64,000 nucleotides of DNA from Urophycis tenuis (GCA_036785325.1 JAXIVH010000001.1:16768825-16832824), one strand, 5' to 3'. Positions 49,723 through 61,889 are shown, numbered from the stretch's first letter. Numbers and translations are program-made. The notes: generated from the sequence alone by a model not told the origin.

Positions 49723-52338
49723 TAGGGCTGTCGCGGTAACTGCAAAAATGAAATATCGCGATATTAAGAAGCCCACCGCGGTGTGTGATGGGCCACCGCC
49801 ATCACCGCAACGTACGTTGAGTGAGTTGCGGTGAGTTGGACACAATGGCAGTTGCACTGGTATCAAAACCAAATGTTACTTCGCCCCTTTGGGAGCATTT
49901 TGGCTTTCAGCCTAATGAAAAGGGAGAACCAGCCAATTTAAATGAGGCTATCTGTAAAATCTGCGGCAAAAAGGTTAAAGTAAAACGAGGAAACACAACG
50001 AATTTAAGGGCTCACCTAACAAGCTACCATCCAGCTATTGAGGCGCAGTTGCCGACGCCTCTTGCCACACAAAGTCGCGGAGCAGCTCACGCCGGTGCTA
50101 CCCGACAGCTTGGAGTTGCCGAAGCCTTTGCTCGAGTCGCCAAGTACAGCAGAGACAGTGACAGACATAAACGCCTAACTGGCGCTGCTATCTGGTTGAA
50201 GAGATGGTGCCGTTTTCTACTGTGGAGAAACCTTCATTCAAGTCGCTGCTCCAGACATTTGATAAGCAATATGAGTTGCCGGGGAAAACCTACTTCTCAG
50301 AAACTGCCGTGCCGAAAATGTACAATGCAATTAAAGCATCGGTTCAGAGTGAGCTCAAAAGTGTGGACTTTTTCTCTGCCACCACTGATATGTGGTCAAG
50401 TGTGAATATGACTCCTTACATGAGTCTAACTGTACACTACCTGACCACACACTGGACTCTTAAATCGCGCTGTCTCGAAACAGTGTTTATGCCCCAGAAT
50501 CACACATCCGACAACATCGCAGAGGCTCTACGCAGTGCATTTGATGAGTGGTCCCTGGATGAGAAGAAGCTGGCGTGCATAACGACGGATAACGGGGCAA
50601 ACATCGCCGCAGCAGTGAGAAAATTGGGGTGGACATGGCTGAACTGCTTCGGACATAATTTACACCTGGCAGTGACAAACTCAGTGGCAAGCGTTAAAGA
50701 TTGCACGTCCCGAGCAATGGGTCTGTGTCACACTTTAGTGGGGGCGTTCTCCCAGAGCTGGCTGAAGAGGAGGGATCTGGCGAAAGCGCAAGCGGAGCTC
50801 CAAATCCCGCAGCACGGGCTCATAATGGTAAACTAGCTTTCAGAAGTTATATTTATGATTTAATTGTAACCCACTGTAAGTCCACTTAGGTCGAATAAGT
50901 CTACGAAAAAAGATGAATGCTGTGAATATGAATAATCTTTGAAAATGTTGCTCGAAATTCATAAAACATATATGCAGCCTAAAATAGCAGTTTTGAGATG
51001 CTTAAATATTTATTTCGTTTAGGAAAAAAAACACTGAAACGAAAATAATGTTAAATTTTGACTTTTAATAAAAAAAATAATAATAAGCAGGTGTAATTTC
51101 AGTTCAATAATTATACGGCCATTACTCCGTCCATGCAGGACTGTCCAACAAGATGGGGCTCCAAACAGAAAATGGTGGACCGAGTCTTGGAGCAAATCCC
51201 CGCTATAAAAAGAGTTTTGGATGATCGGCGGCATCAGCATCTCGTCCCCAGCTGGCAGGACATGTTTTGGAGTCGGTGAACGCGGCATTAAAGCCAGCGG
51301 CCGAATTTACGGATCTGCTGTCTGGCGAGAATTATGTCACGGTCTCGTCCATTAAACCTGTCCTGAAACTCCTCACTGAAGATGTTTTAAAACCATCAGA
51401 CGAAGACACCACTCTGACCTCGGACATCAAGCGGAAGATGTGCAGTGTTCTCAAGGAGAAGTACAGACCAGCTGCTCTACAAAAAACTTTAGCAAAGTCC
51501 TGCTTGCTGGACCCAAGATATCGGGGCAAAAGTTTTGATGATGACGCGGCGGAGGAGATAAAGTACGCGCTGATCGAAGAAATTTTTGTTTTTGTGGATG
51601 TGGAAGGTGAAAAGAGCGGTGCCAGTGCGTCAGCTGCTGCGCAAACAACGGCGACACCAGCGCTGAAAAAAAAGAAAACGCTCGGAGACCTGCTGAAGGC
51701 AAAGACAAGCACGTCTGCATCCGTCCCGACGAGAGCCAGAGCCGACCTGGAGCTCACTCGCTACCTGCAGGAGGAACCCAGTGATCCCAATGAAGACCCC
51801 CTAGCATGGTGGCTTAACAACGAGGGGAGATTTCCCTTACTTTCTACAGTCGCGCGCAAGTATATGTGTATTTGCGCAACAAGCGCACCGTCTGAGAGGG
51901 TTTTCAGTGTCGAGTGTTTTCAGTGTTGTGTGTGTGTGTGTGTGTGTGTGAATGTGAAATTGTAGTGCCTGGTATATTTAATTTTGTATATTTAATTAAA
52001 AAAAAAAAAAAACGGGCACTTGTTTCTTGTTTGTTTCAATAAGATGCTGCATTTAAAAGTTCAGCCTTCTCCCGAATTTTTGTTATTTTTCTGTGCCATT
52101 ACCGCACTTTGATCTACATTCAATAAAATAAAGTGTTATAAAATTGCCATGTCTTTTATTAAATAACCTTTTTTAAATGTGTAAGTGCCATGTTTCAGAG
52201 GAAATACTGCAATGAGTTTATTAATTTAGTAATTAACAAACAAATAGATTTAAAAAGATGGTGCAATAATATCGCATACCGCGATATTGAGCCTCCCCGA
52301 CTCACCGCAAGGGGGATTCCTCAACCGCGACAGCCCTA
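49723..52338 (+). mobile_element. hAT transposon (ZBED-type), nested in gag, inactive
   Basis: 2616 bases with 15-bp terminal inverted repeats (TAGGGCTGTCGCGGT) and perfect 8-bp target duplications (CTCCACAG). Subterminal 'atatcgcgatatt' motifs occur at both ends. It carries a broken transposase gene (49845-51950). Confidence 0.95.
49845..51950 (+). pseudogene. hAT transposase with BED zinc finger, frameshifted and C-terminally truncated
   Basis: A BED-type finger (CKICGKKVKVKRG ... LRAHLTSYHP) lies in the first frame (ATG at 49845). A shift near 50200 leads to a second frame with FFSATTDMWSSVNMTPYMSL, ITTDNGANIAAAVRKLGW and CFGHNLHLAVTNSV. This is followed by a GT-AG intron (50828-51138), then DCPTRWGSKQKMVDRVLEQ. 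A second shift near 51265 precedes SCLLDPRYRGKSFDDDAAEE and the dimerisation region (WWLNNEGRFPLLSTVARKYM; ATSAPSERVFS). It then breaks into a GT microsatellite (51923-51950) instead of the family's usual ending. Host ZBED genes have a similar layout, but the target duplications show this is a transposon copy. Confidence 0.85.
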
Positions 52339-52346
52339 CTCCACAG
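52339..52346. repeat. Target-site duplication of the nested hAT, right copy
   Basis: CTCCACAG, identical to 49715-49722. Confidence 0.95.
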
Positions 52347-52466
52347 TTCACCATGCCAGGGTTTCCCAGTGAACGTTGTGTGTGTGCACACCAGACTGGT
52401 AGAGCAGCCTTGTTTGACAGGCCCTCGAGTCAGCAGCGCGAGGTTATGGGAGAGCAGCAACCAGGA

Positions 52467-53213
52467 CTCTACCAGCCCGCGGTGGCCAGTGTCACCTTCT
52501 TCACTGCCGTGTGCTGGGGAGGAAGCATTGGGAGCAGTGGTGCCAGGAAGCTGTACAAGCCGGGGAGGACGGCGAGCTCTGCAGTGGGGATGAAGCTGGA
52601 CTGTGTGGAGGCGGCGACAGTGAGGAGGACGAGGGGAAAGCTGCTGGAGACCCGGAACTACCCTCTCAGCTTCACTATGCCGAACTGAAGCAACTGTAGC
52701 AACTCAGGAACACGTTCAGCCACATGCTCACTCAGCCAAGTGCCTCAAGTGCTTGGGCGCTCCCTCATCCCACCAACCATCAGGCTCAGGAAGCTCCAAC
52801 ACCACCAGACAAAAGACAAAAGACAAACGGAATGGACTGAACTTCACATTCACATACACCACACCACACACCGTGGACTGTGTCCTAGCCGTTGTTATTC
52901 CAGGTCTATTCATACGTTGTACCTGGAATACCTGTATAAATTTGCACATCTTGCACCTTGCACTTTCCGCACATTTGCACTATCTATCTACTTTGCATTT
53001 TGCACCATAAACAGCTATCAAGGACACTAGTATGCATACAGGTTCTCACTCGTCACCGACCTGACTTAAGAGCTCGTATTTAATCTAATTTATTGTTTAT
53101 TGTTTATTGTGTATTGACTTAGCCAGGCTCTTACTGCACATCTATCCCCTGTACTGCTGGTCACTGTGAATTTCTCCTAAGGGGGATTAATAAAGGAATA
53201 TCTTATCTTATCT
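52467..53213 (+). mobile_element. Rex1-type LINE, 5'-truncated, nested in gag
   Basis: Begins in coding sequence (PAVASVTFFTAVCWGG), continues KLYKPGRTASSAVGMKLD with an internal stop, and ends in the same 3' UTR and (TCTTA)n tail as copy A at 28162-28935. gag coding flanks both sides (52347-52466 and from 53217). A clear target duplication is not visible and the capsid coding region is largely missing, so a deletion accompanied or followed the insertion. Confidence 0.85.
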
Positions 53214-53216
53214 TAA

Positions 53217-55586
53217 GATGCTCTTGCAGTAGAAGTGTTCACCAATGCAGTAGGAGATGTGGGAATGGTGCAAAAACTTCTTGAAAAGCGGCCCAGCACC
53301 TTAGCCCAGGCCTATGTGATTGCTCATCGTTATGAGACTACCAAAAAGGCAGCTGAAAATGTAACTCGCCTGATGGGAACAGGTGCGCGCAATACAGCCA
53401 CCCATAGACCTACAACTGCCTCCATATTAGCATGCGACGGAGGAGAGGATGACGCAGCTGCTGAAGACATGGCAGAGCCAGCTCCCCGACAGCAAAATAT
53501 CCGTAATAGGCTGACAAGGCCAGGTAAACGCGGAAGCATCAATTGGGCGGAAGTGCGCTGTCATAATTGCTCCGGCCTGGGACACATGAAACGGAACTGC
53601 CCCAGCCCTAAAGGCCTAATTACAACTGCACCTGTCATGTCAGCACCTTTCCAGGCTGAGAGGGGAAGCCCTCAAAGCGTGTTACATGTTAAAGCACAAG
53701 GCGAAGAGATGAGCATCCATGTATTAATACACAACAATGAGATCTGCGCACTCCTGGACACAGGGGCACGGAGGAATGTTCTACCTGCAGCCCACTACTC
53801 GGCACTGGATCCAGACATCAGACCCCCACTACAACCATCAATGGTACAGTCACTGCAGGGGATTGGACCGGAGAAGGTACCTGTACTGGGGGAATCACAT
53901 CTACCTGTGCAAGTGGGGAGCCGTACGGTGAGTGTTAACTTCATAGTTGCCAACATAGCCGATACAGATGCTATCCTAGGCAATCCTTTTTTGGAGCAGG
54001 CTCGTGCAAGACTGGACTTTGGCCAGAGGAAAATCATGCTGTTCGGTGAGCAAATACCGTTTTTCAACCCCAACAACCGTCCAAGGACACACATTGCCCG
54101 GGTAGCTCGCACTACCGTCTTAGGACCAGGTCAGGAATTCATTATACCAGGCCGTGCCCATCTCCGCGGACCTGTAAGAGGCGAAATTCTCCTAAGCCCC
54201 ACAAAGAGATTTGTGGAGAAGCATCAGGTGTTGGTTGCACGGGTTGTCATGGAAGCTGGGCCTAACAGGTGCATTCCAATTCGAGTGTACAATCCAGGGA
54301 GCACAACAGTCACGGTGAAAATAGGAGCAGTAGTGGGGCTTCTCCATCCAGCTGACGTGGTTCACTGTGCCACCACCAGGGAAATTCCCTCCATTAAAGC
54401 TCAAGGTCAGATGTTACCAGATCACCTGCAAGAGTTGTACACCCAGAGCTCCACTGAGTTAGGTACTGAAGACCGACACAACTTGGAGCAGATGCTGCAC
54501 CGCTATGGGGACATCTTTTCTACAGGCCCTGGTGATTTAGGTTGCACAAGTCTCGTCAAACATGACATTGAAACCAGCCCAGGTGCTCCAATTAAACAGC
54601 GACCCAGGCGCATGGCAAATGATAAACAGAAAGATGCAGATCAGCAAATCCAGCAAAGCCTTGAAACCGGTCTTGCCTGCCATAGCAACAGCAGTTGGGC
54701 CGCCCCTATTGTGATGGTCCGCAAAAAGGATGGGTCCTACCGTCTTTGTGTGGATTATCGGGCTTTAAATGAGAACACCATCAAGGATGCGTATCCCCTG
54801 CCCCGTATACAGGACACCCTGGACACTCTCTCAGGTGTGAGATGGTTCAGCACACTTGATTTGGCTTCGGGATATTGGCAGGTCGAACTCACCCCAAGGG
54901 CGCGAAAGGCAGCAGCATTCTGTACAAGAAAAGGGCTGTTTGAGTGGAACGTCATGCCTTTTGGGCTGTGCAACGCGCCAGCCACGTTCCAGCGATTAAT
55001 GGATCGTGTGCTGGTGGGGTTGCAGTGGGAAACCTGCCTTGTATACCTGGACGACATCATTGTCTTGGGTAGAGATGTCCCAGAGATGCTCCACCGCCTC
55101 CAACAGGTCTTTGACCGACTCCGGCAGGCAAAACTTAAGCTCAAACCATCCAAGTGCCACCTGTTCAAAGGCGAGGTCACCTACCTGGGGCATATTGTAT
55201 CTGAAGCTGGTGTTGCAACGGACCCGCAGAAGATCACCAAGGTGCAGCAGTGGCCAACCCCAACCGCAGTTTCAGAAGTCCGCCAGTTTGTAGGATTAGC
55301 ATCCTATTACAGACGTTTTGTCAGAAATTTTGCAACCATAGCTCAACCACTCCATGCTCTCACAAAGAAGTACGCTCGTTATCATTGGACAGAAGAATGT
55401 GAGGGGGCTTTCAAGGAACTAAAACAGCTACTTACCTCTGCGCCAGTGCTAGGTTACCCCCTGGACCATGGCGATCTTATCTTGGATACTGATGCAAGTG
55501 ATGTTGGGATAGGAGCGGTCCTTGCTCAGATCCAAAATGGGGAGGAGCGTGTGTTGGCCTATGGAAGTCGGATTGTCAACGGCTGA
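53217..55586 (+). pseudogene. gag C-terminus, protease, reverse transcriptase and start of RNase H (Ty3/gypsy)
   Basis: The frame begins in the end of capsid, then a CCHC zinc knuckle (CHNCSGLGHMKRNC, about 53563-53604) and an aspartic protease motif (LLDTGARRNVLP). Reverse transcriptase motifs follow: YRLCVDYRALNENT, FSTLDLASGYWQVEL, FGLCNAPATFQRLMD and the catalytic YLDDIIV (near 55040). RNase H starts with LDTDASDVGIGAVL, then the frame hits TGA at 55584-55586. Coding resumes in another frame, so a single shift lies near 55570. gag and pol are continuous here. Confidence 0.9.
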
Positions 55587-55589
55587 ACA

Positions 55590-57717
55590 AAATTATTGCA
55601 CTACGAGACGAGAATTACTGGCTGTGGTGGAATTTGTCACCCATTTCCGCCAATACCTGCTTGGCCGGACCTTCACTGTCCGCACCGACCATAACAGTCT
55701 CCGCTGGTTGACCAGGATGAAAGAACCTGAGGGACAGCTAGCAAGGTGGTTGGAGAAGCTCGGTGAGTACAACTTTAACATCATCCACCGGGCCGGTCAT
55801 CTACACTTGAACGCGGACAGTCTCTCTCGACGCCCATGCCGTGCTAATTGCCCTTGTAAGCTGCCTGAGGCCACCCAGAACAGTGTGATGGTTAAACATC
55901 AAGGAATACAGTGCGACCTAGGAGGGGAAGTCCAGCTGGTGAGGCCGACTCCAGTGGGGGTAGAGGAGCCAGGAAAGGAAGAGCTGAAGGAGTGCCGAAT
56001 GGATAGGGTATGTCTTACCAATACCCGTACTTTGAGCCAGTTTGCTGGTTGGACTACCGAACAGTTGATAGAGGCACAGGCAGCAGACTCGCATATTGCA
56101 CCTCTTTGTAAATGGTTGGAGTCTGGCGAGGGACGTCCACCATGGTCAGAGGTGGCACCTTGTAGTCCGGCCACAAAAGCCTACTGGAGTCAGTGGAACC
56201 GATTGTTTTTCAAAGATGGTGTCCTGATGAGAAGATTTTACAACACCAATGATGTTTCATTTTACCCACAGGTCATGTTGCCACATATCCTGCAATCAGA
56301 TGTGCTAACGCAGATGCATGATGTACCGGTGGCAGGTCATTTTGGGGTGGAACGCACTCTTGCTCGCCTGCAGACTCGCTATTACAGGTACCAAATGCGG
56401 GAGGACGTTGTTCTCTGGTGCCGAACCTGCACAAGTTGCGCTGCAAAGGCCCGGCCGCTGAAAACACCTCAGGCTCCCATGGGCACAGTTCGAGTAGGGG
56501 CACCCATGGAGCGAGTTGCTCTGGACATTATGGGACCCCTAAATGAAACAGATCGACATAATCAGTATGTGCTGGTGGTCCAAGACTATTTCAACAAATG
56601 GGTAGAGGCATATCCTCTCCCTGATCAACGAGCCGAGACTGTGGCAGAAACCCTGACCTCCGAATGGGTGAGCCGATATGGGGCGCCATACACTCTCCAT
56701 AGTGACCAAGGCTCAAATTTCGAATCAGAGGTTTTCCAGAAGATGTGTGAGACCTTAGGAATACATAAAACACACACGACACCATTCAGACCACAGTCAG
56801 ATGGTCAAGTAGAGCGTTTTAATGCAACTCTTCAAAGGATCTTGGCAACTGCTGCAGAAAGCTGCCATTGGGATTGGGACTTGATGATTCCGTACGCTGT
56901 CATGGCTTACAGGGCAACAAAACACAGCTCCACTGGTTTCAGCCCTAACATGATGATGTTCGGAAGGGAGCTAACAGAGCCCATTGACCTTGTTTCGGGG
57001 ATACCCCACGGGTCTGATAGCATCAAAAGTCCACCACAGTATGTAAAAGACCTCCGGCGGCGCCTGGAGTTGGTCCATCAGATAGCAAGGGATGTTCTCA
57101 AGCAGTCCACTGAGAGAGCTAAAAGGCATTATGACAAGAACATTTGTCGGACCACACATAACATCGGGGATGCTGTCTGGTATCTGGTAAAGGGGACGCA
57201 ACGTGTCCGGAACAAAGTAAGGAAATTCTTACCATCGTATGAAGGACCGTACTTCGTTTTAAGCAAATTGGATGACCTGATTTACCGAATTCAGAAGAGC
57301 CCTAGAACTAAAGTAAAAGTGGTACACCATGACAAGCTGAAACCATACCATTCCCGTGCTGCACTCAATAATGGCTGGGTCTTTGAGCAAGCAGCCAGCT
57401 GGAACCCCACGGAAGTGGCTATTCCGGATATTGACCTACCAACAACAGACAGAGACCTGAGACTATCCAGCCTTTTCTCCGGCGTCCATCCTGAGGAATC
57501 AAGTGGGTTGGAGCAATCAGTTGATGGCTTCACTGGTCCGGTTCCACCGGGTTCCCCACAGTCTGCACTGCCACTTGATGAAGCAAGCCCTCTTCAGGAT
57601 AGTGGGGGTAGCGCAGGACCTCACAACCAAGATGTATCCAGTCCAGCACCTAGGGTTGAACGGCCTAAGAGGAGCAGGACGCGACCAGACCATTATGGGG
57701 AATGGATAGACCATTAA
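55590..57717 (+). pseudogene. RNase H end and integrase (Ty3/gypsy)
   Basis: The second pol frame carries RNase H (TTRRELLAVVEFVTHFRQYL; RTDHNSLRWL), the integrase HHCC finger (H...H about 56325-56345; CRTCTSC) and the catalytic D, D, E positions (ALDIMGPL; HSDQGSNFE; DGQVERFNATL). A C-terminal GPY/F-type segment (FLPSYEGPYFVLSKLDD; VVHHDKLKPYH) follows. It ends at TAA 57715-57717 and no env-like frame follows. Confidence 0.9.
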
Positions 57718-58241
57718 ATAGAGATGATTATAAGTTCTACTATTAACATTGTTATTACTATGGGGTGCTGATATTTACTACTGAATATGCATTCGAATGT
57801 TAATGATGGTATATTACTGTATTTTGTAACGGGGCTATGAAGAGTCATCCATCGTTTTAAGAGGCCAGTGTTATTGTTCTTTATTAATGCCTCGCTAACT
57901 GTAAATCAGAATGTTATGTTATTAATGTTCTACATACTGGGGTTGGTACCTTGTTGCAATATGTAGGTTGAGTAATCAAGTCTATTTTTAGGCACCATCA
58001 CCAGAATGTATCCAGAGCTTGGTCATCTCGAGCCCGTATGAGCAGCCTCAGCACAGCCACCCCCCCCTCGGACACTCCTCTGGGCTAACTAAATGGACAG
58101 CTAATGGACTTATTGCTCATCTCGCCTACTGGCTTGTAAAAAAAAAAAAATGTATGTGTTGTAAAACTGTGTAAACTATGTACATTGCTGGTACTGGAGT
58201 GTAAATTATGTGTAGCTAATTGCCATCCAGAGTGGGGGTAG

Positions 58242-58309
58242 TGTTATTAGAATAAGGGGGGTAGGTTTGTGACTGATATAGGTGGGGGGGGCTCATGGGA
58301 AGTGGGCAG
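58242..58309 (+). repeat. 3' LTR, truncated
   Basis: Matches the first 66 or so bases of the 5' LTR, preceded by a purine-rich tract. It then switches abruptly to a 'gactcgag'-type repeat at 58310; the remaining 275 or so bases of the LTR were not found. Confidence 0.85.
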
Positions 58310-58500
58310 ACATGTGGACTCGAGTCACATGACTTGGACTCGAGTCAGACTCGAGTCATTATTTTAATGACTTCAGACTCGACTTGATAAAATTCGCCAT
58401 AACTTGCGACTCGACTTGGACTTGAATACTATTCACTCGAGACTTGAATCGGACTTTGCCTCTTTGACTTGTAATGACTTGACATGTCTCCAGTCAAAAA
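58310..58500. repeat. 'gacttggactcgagtcagactcgag' repeat, first block
   Basis: Irregular, palindrome-rich GACTCGAGTC/GACTTGGACT sequence. A second block with the same vocabulary is at 62520-62695, so the 4 kb between may be one composite repeat. Confidence 0.7.
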
Positions 58501-58538
58501 ATAAATTTCCTGATCGTGGACCAAGACACCCCAGAAAG

Positions 58539-59315
58539 TAGGGCTGGGCGATTAATTGAATTTCGATTTCGATTACGATTTTGGCTTCCCTCGATCATTA
58601 AAACAAGATAATCGTAATAAAACGATCATTCTGCCACCCGCCGTGTTTTGTGTGGTAAATGGAGCGAACCCTTCTTTCTCCACCTGCGCACTCCGCTGCG
58701 CCCCGCCCCCGCCTGAAAACTTGCAAGATATGTCACGCGACCGTACGGTCTGCACCTCAAGCGAATACGACCAATCTATTTAACCACTTAAAGTCCGCAC
58801 ACAGAGTAATACAGGACCAAGCAATGAAGAAAAAAATTAAACGCTCCTCCACTCCTGCCACCGCAACACAATCCTCAATTAAGGAGACGCTATACAATGC
58901 CACCCCATATCCACCCAGCTCCCGCAGGCATAAAGAAATAACGCATGCAATCGCATACATAATTGCCAAAGACATGTGCCCTATCAGCACCGTTAGCGAC
59001 CCGGCGTTCAATAAACTGATAAACACATTGGACAAGCGGTATGTGTTACCACCACGTCACCATTTCAGTAGAATTGCGCTGCCTGCCCTTTATGAAAAAG
59101 TAAAAAAATATGTATGAAAAAGGAAAAGTTGCAAGAGAAGTGTCAACAGCATTATATTTTGCCACCACAACGGACCTATGTTTGAGTCGCACCATCAAAA
59201 ACATTTTTAGATTATTATTTTTTTAAATCAATGAATAATCGTCTTTAATAATCGCAATTACAATATCAATCAAAATAATCGTGATTATCATTTTTGACAT
59301 AATCGAGCAGCCCTA
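58539..59315 (+). mobile_element. Internally deleted hAT element with BED-finger fragment
   Basis: Ends TAGGGCTGGGCGATTA and the complement of TAATCGAGCAGCCCTA; flanks 'ccccagaaag' and 'ccccagagac' look like a diverged target duplication. The frame 58659-59117 has a BED-like finger (TCKICHATVR ... LFNHLKSAHR) and the start of a hAT transposase, then stops. The catalytic part is absent, so it is non-autonomous. Confidence 0.75.
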
Positions 59316-59411
59316 CCCCAGAGACTCATTCACTTCCGCGAGAAAAACAAAGAAACAAACTAAATTAATGCCCCGCGGGACATTGGGCGGGACCTCGCCG
59401 TAAAGCAACTC

Positions 59412-59712
59412 GTCGGCACGTGGATGGCGTCCTGACAGGTTGGCGTTTGCACTTGGATGGTGTCGTGACAGGTTGTGTTCACGTGGATGGCGTCCTGACA
59501 GGTCGGCGTTTGCACTTGGATGGTGTCGTGAAAGGTTGTCGTTCACGTGGATGGTGTCCTGACAGGTTGGCGTTTGCACATGTATGGTGTCGTGACAGGT
59601 CGTCGTTCACGTGGACAGTGTCGTGATAGGTCGTCGTTCACGTGGAAGGTGTCGTGACAGGTTGCCGTTTGCACTTGGATGGCGTCGTGACAGGTTGTCG
59701 TTTGTGGCTGTC
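59412..59712. repeat. Minisatellite 'cacgtggatggcgtcctgacaggt'
   Basis: Tandem higher-order array of alternating modules ('cgttcacgtggatggtgtc', 'gtttgcacttggatggtgtc', each followed by 'gtgacaggtt'), about nine modules. Confidence 0.85.
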
Positions 59713-59719
59713 AACGCAC

Positions 59720-61770
59720 TGTGCGGTATGGCCGAATTTGACGGCACGCCCTGGCCACGCCCTTCGACGTAGAGTCGCAAATAGCACAACTTTGGTTAAC
59801 AACCACGTTATAGCTGTACTGACCAATTTTCAAGCAGAACGGATAATTGCCTTGGGAGGAGTTCGTTCAAATAGGATGCGAAAATCGCAGAATTTCGCAA
59901 CTTTGAAGGCAAATATCTGACTTCCGGTGAGTTGAGGGGTCATGGTCCAAGAGGCTTTTTTGTAGGTCTGGACCGGGTTAACCTCCACACCGAGTTTCAT
60001 ACATGTCAGTGAAACGTGGTGTCGGGGCTGTCGTTTTTAAAGCCTGTAGGGGGCGCTACTACCAGGACAAGCACGATTTTTGGTATGTGAGGTTATGGCA
60101 GAGGTATACATGTGTCCTGTGAATTTCATGTTCATACCTATTACGGTGTTTGCACAGTGATATAAAACCCTAACCCTAACCCTAACCCTAACCCTAACCC
60201 TAACCCTAACCAAAATTGAATATGGCCCGACTTTGACGGCACGCCATGACCACGCCCTTTGAGGTAGGGTCGCAAATAGCACAACTTTTGGTGAGAATCA
60301 TGTTCTGAATCTACCCCAAAAATTTGGAGCCCAAGCGACAAATCCCCTGGGAGGAGTTCGTTCAAATAGGAGGCGAAAATCGAAAATGGCAAAAATTAAA
60401 ACGGAAATATCTGACTTCCGGTGGGTTTTTTGGTATGGGTCCAAGAGGCTTTTTTGTAGGGCTAGGCCTGTTTAACATGCCCACCGAGTTTTATACATAT
60501 CGGTGAAAGTCGGTGTCGTGGAAAAAACGAAAAAATTGATTATGGCCGACTTTGACGGTACGCCGTGGCCACGCCCTTTGAGGTAGAGTCCCAAATAGCA
60601 CAACTTTTGGTTAGAACCATATTCTGAATCTACTCAAAAAATTTGGAGCCCAAGCGACAAATCCCCTGGGAGGAGTTCGTTCAAATACAACGCGAAAATT
60701 GCAAATTTTAAATGCAAATATCTGACTTCCGGTGGTTTAAGGGGTATGGGTCCAAGAGGCTTTTTTGTAGGTCTGGGCCTGTATAACGTACCTACCGAGT
60801 TTCATACATGTAGGTGAAACGTGGTGTCGGGGCTGTTGTTTTTAAAGCCTGTAGGGGGCGCTACTACCACGACAAGCACGATTTTTGGTATGTGAGCTTG
60901 GGGCAGCACTATACACGTGTCCAGTGAATTTCATATTCATAACTATTACAGTGTTTGCACAGTGATTTACGCTGCTTTTAGAGCGCCATCCACTGGTAGA
61001 ATTTTTTCCCCCTTTTGAACCACTCCTCAGGGCGCCATGGGCTAGCAGTCTACCAAGTTTCATTCAAATATCCATTGCCAATGTTGAGATATAAACTTCT
61101 TGATTTTAATGAGCGCCACCTGGTGGAAATGACCACAAATTTTGTGAGATGCATAAAGGAGGTACACAGAAGTAGGGCTCCAAGTTTGGTGTAGAACGGA
61201 TGTAGCAATGTGGAGAAATGGTCCACTTACTTTTTTTACGTAAAATGTAGACATCTAAAAAAATATATAAAGCACTATAACACGCTTATCTTCGGGAATT
61301 TCAATAAACTTCCAATTACTTTTTTTCATGATACAGAATGTAGATGCTACTTGTGGAGTTTCGTGCAAATCAGTGAAAGCCACATGCAATAGGTGTCCAG
61401 GACGCACTTTTTTGCGTTTTTGCGTTGTAGCCAAAAAAAAGTCATGGCGGAAATGGGCGTGGCCTACATCAGGAGGTGCAGCATGATTGCCCGCATGTGT
61501 GGATATAAACATTTTGAGTGTGCGACAAAGTATGCAGGAGTTATTAGCATTACGGGTTTTTTTTTTAAATAGCGCCACCTATAGGTGAGACATTAACGTG
61601 TCGCATAGAATATATAATTTTTCACCAGGTCTGATAAGTTTGCCAAAAAAAATTGAGTTTTCGTATATGTTCAGGGGGTTAAAATCAATGTCAAAGATCC
61701 CTGAAATAAGAAAAAACACATCAAATACAATAGGGACCTCGGTCCTGTTTCACAGGCTCGGTCCCTAAAA
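59720..61770. repeat. Array of diverged repeat modules ('cacgccctttgaggtag', 'aggcttttttgtag', 'gggggcgctac')
   Basis: Three modules share an ordered set of blocks: 'cacgcc(ct)..ccacgccctt', 'agcacaactttt', 'tgggaggagttcgttcaaat', 'tatctgacttccggtg' and 'caagaggcttttttgta'. Module starts are near 59745, 60235 and 60545. The first and third also share 'agcctgtagggggcgctact' with about 100 following bases (60035-60165 and 60845-60970). The middle module lacks it. No coding capacity is seen. Confidence 0.7.
60166..60212. repeat. Interstitial telomeric repeat (CCCTAA)7
   Basis: Seven perfect consecutive CCCTAA units (60168-60209) plus partial units at both ends, exactly between the first and second modules of the surrounding array. 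Confidence 0.97.
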
Positions 61771-61856
61771 AGCGGGACGTGCGGGCAGAGCCTGCTGGCC
61801 GATACCTGTGTAGAGACATGTTACAGAAGTAGAGCGTCCGGTCTGCATGAGAAACA

Positions 61857-61889
61857 TTTAGGGCATTTAGCAGACGCTTTTATCCACTT
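61857..61889 (+). mobile_element. Fragment of the 'gggcatttagcagacgcttttatcca' repeat
   Basis: Core only of the short repeat family seen at 7955, 29958 and 36610. The rest of 61771-62519 holds no recognisable gene. Confidence 0.5.

Larger units (their letters stand above)
48720..58309 (+). mobile_element. Ty3/gypsy LTR retrotransposon with nested insertions, inactive
   Basis: Order: 5' LTR (48720-49062), primer binding site, gag, pol, purine-rich tract (AGAGTGGGGGTAG, 58230-58241) and a truncated 3' LTR (58242-58309). gag is split by a hAT transposon (49723-52338) and a Rex1 LINE (52467-53213). pol order PR-RT-RNaseH-integrase identifies Ty3/gypsy. No envelope gene is seen between the pol stop and the 3' LTR. 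Frameshift, nested insertions and LTR loss make it defective. Confidence 0.9.

Noticed and set aside
49845..51965. Host ZBED gene
   Set aside because: Perfect 8-bp target duplications, terminal inverted repeats and frameshifts show a dead hAT copy.
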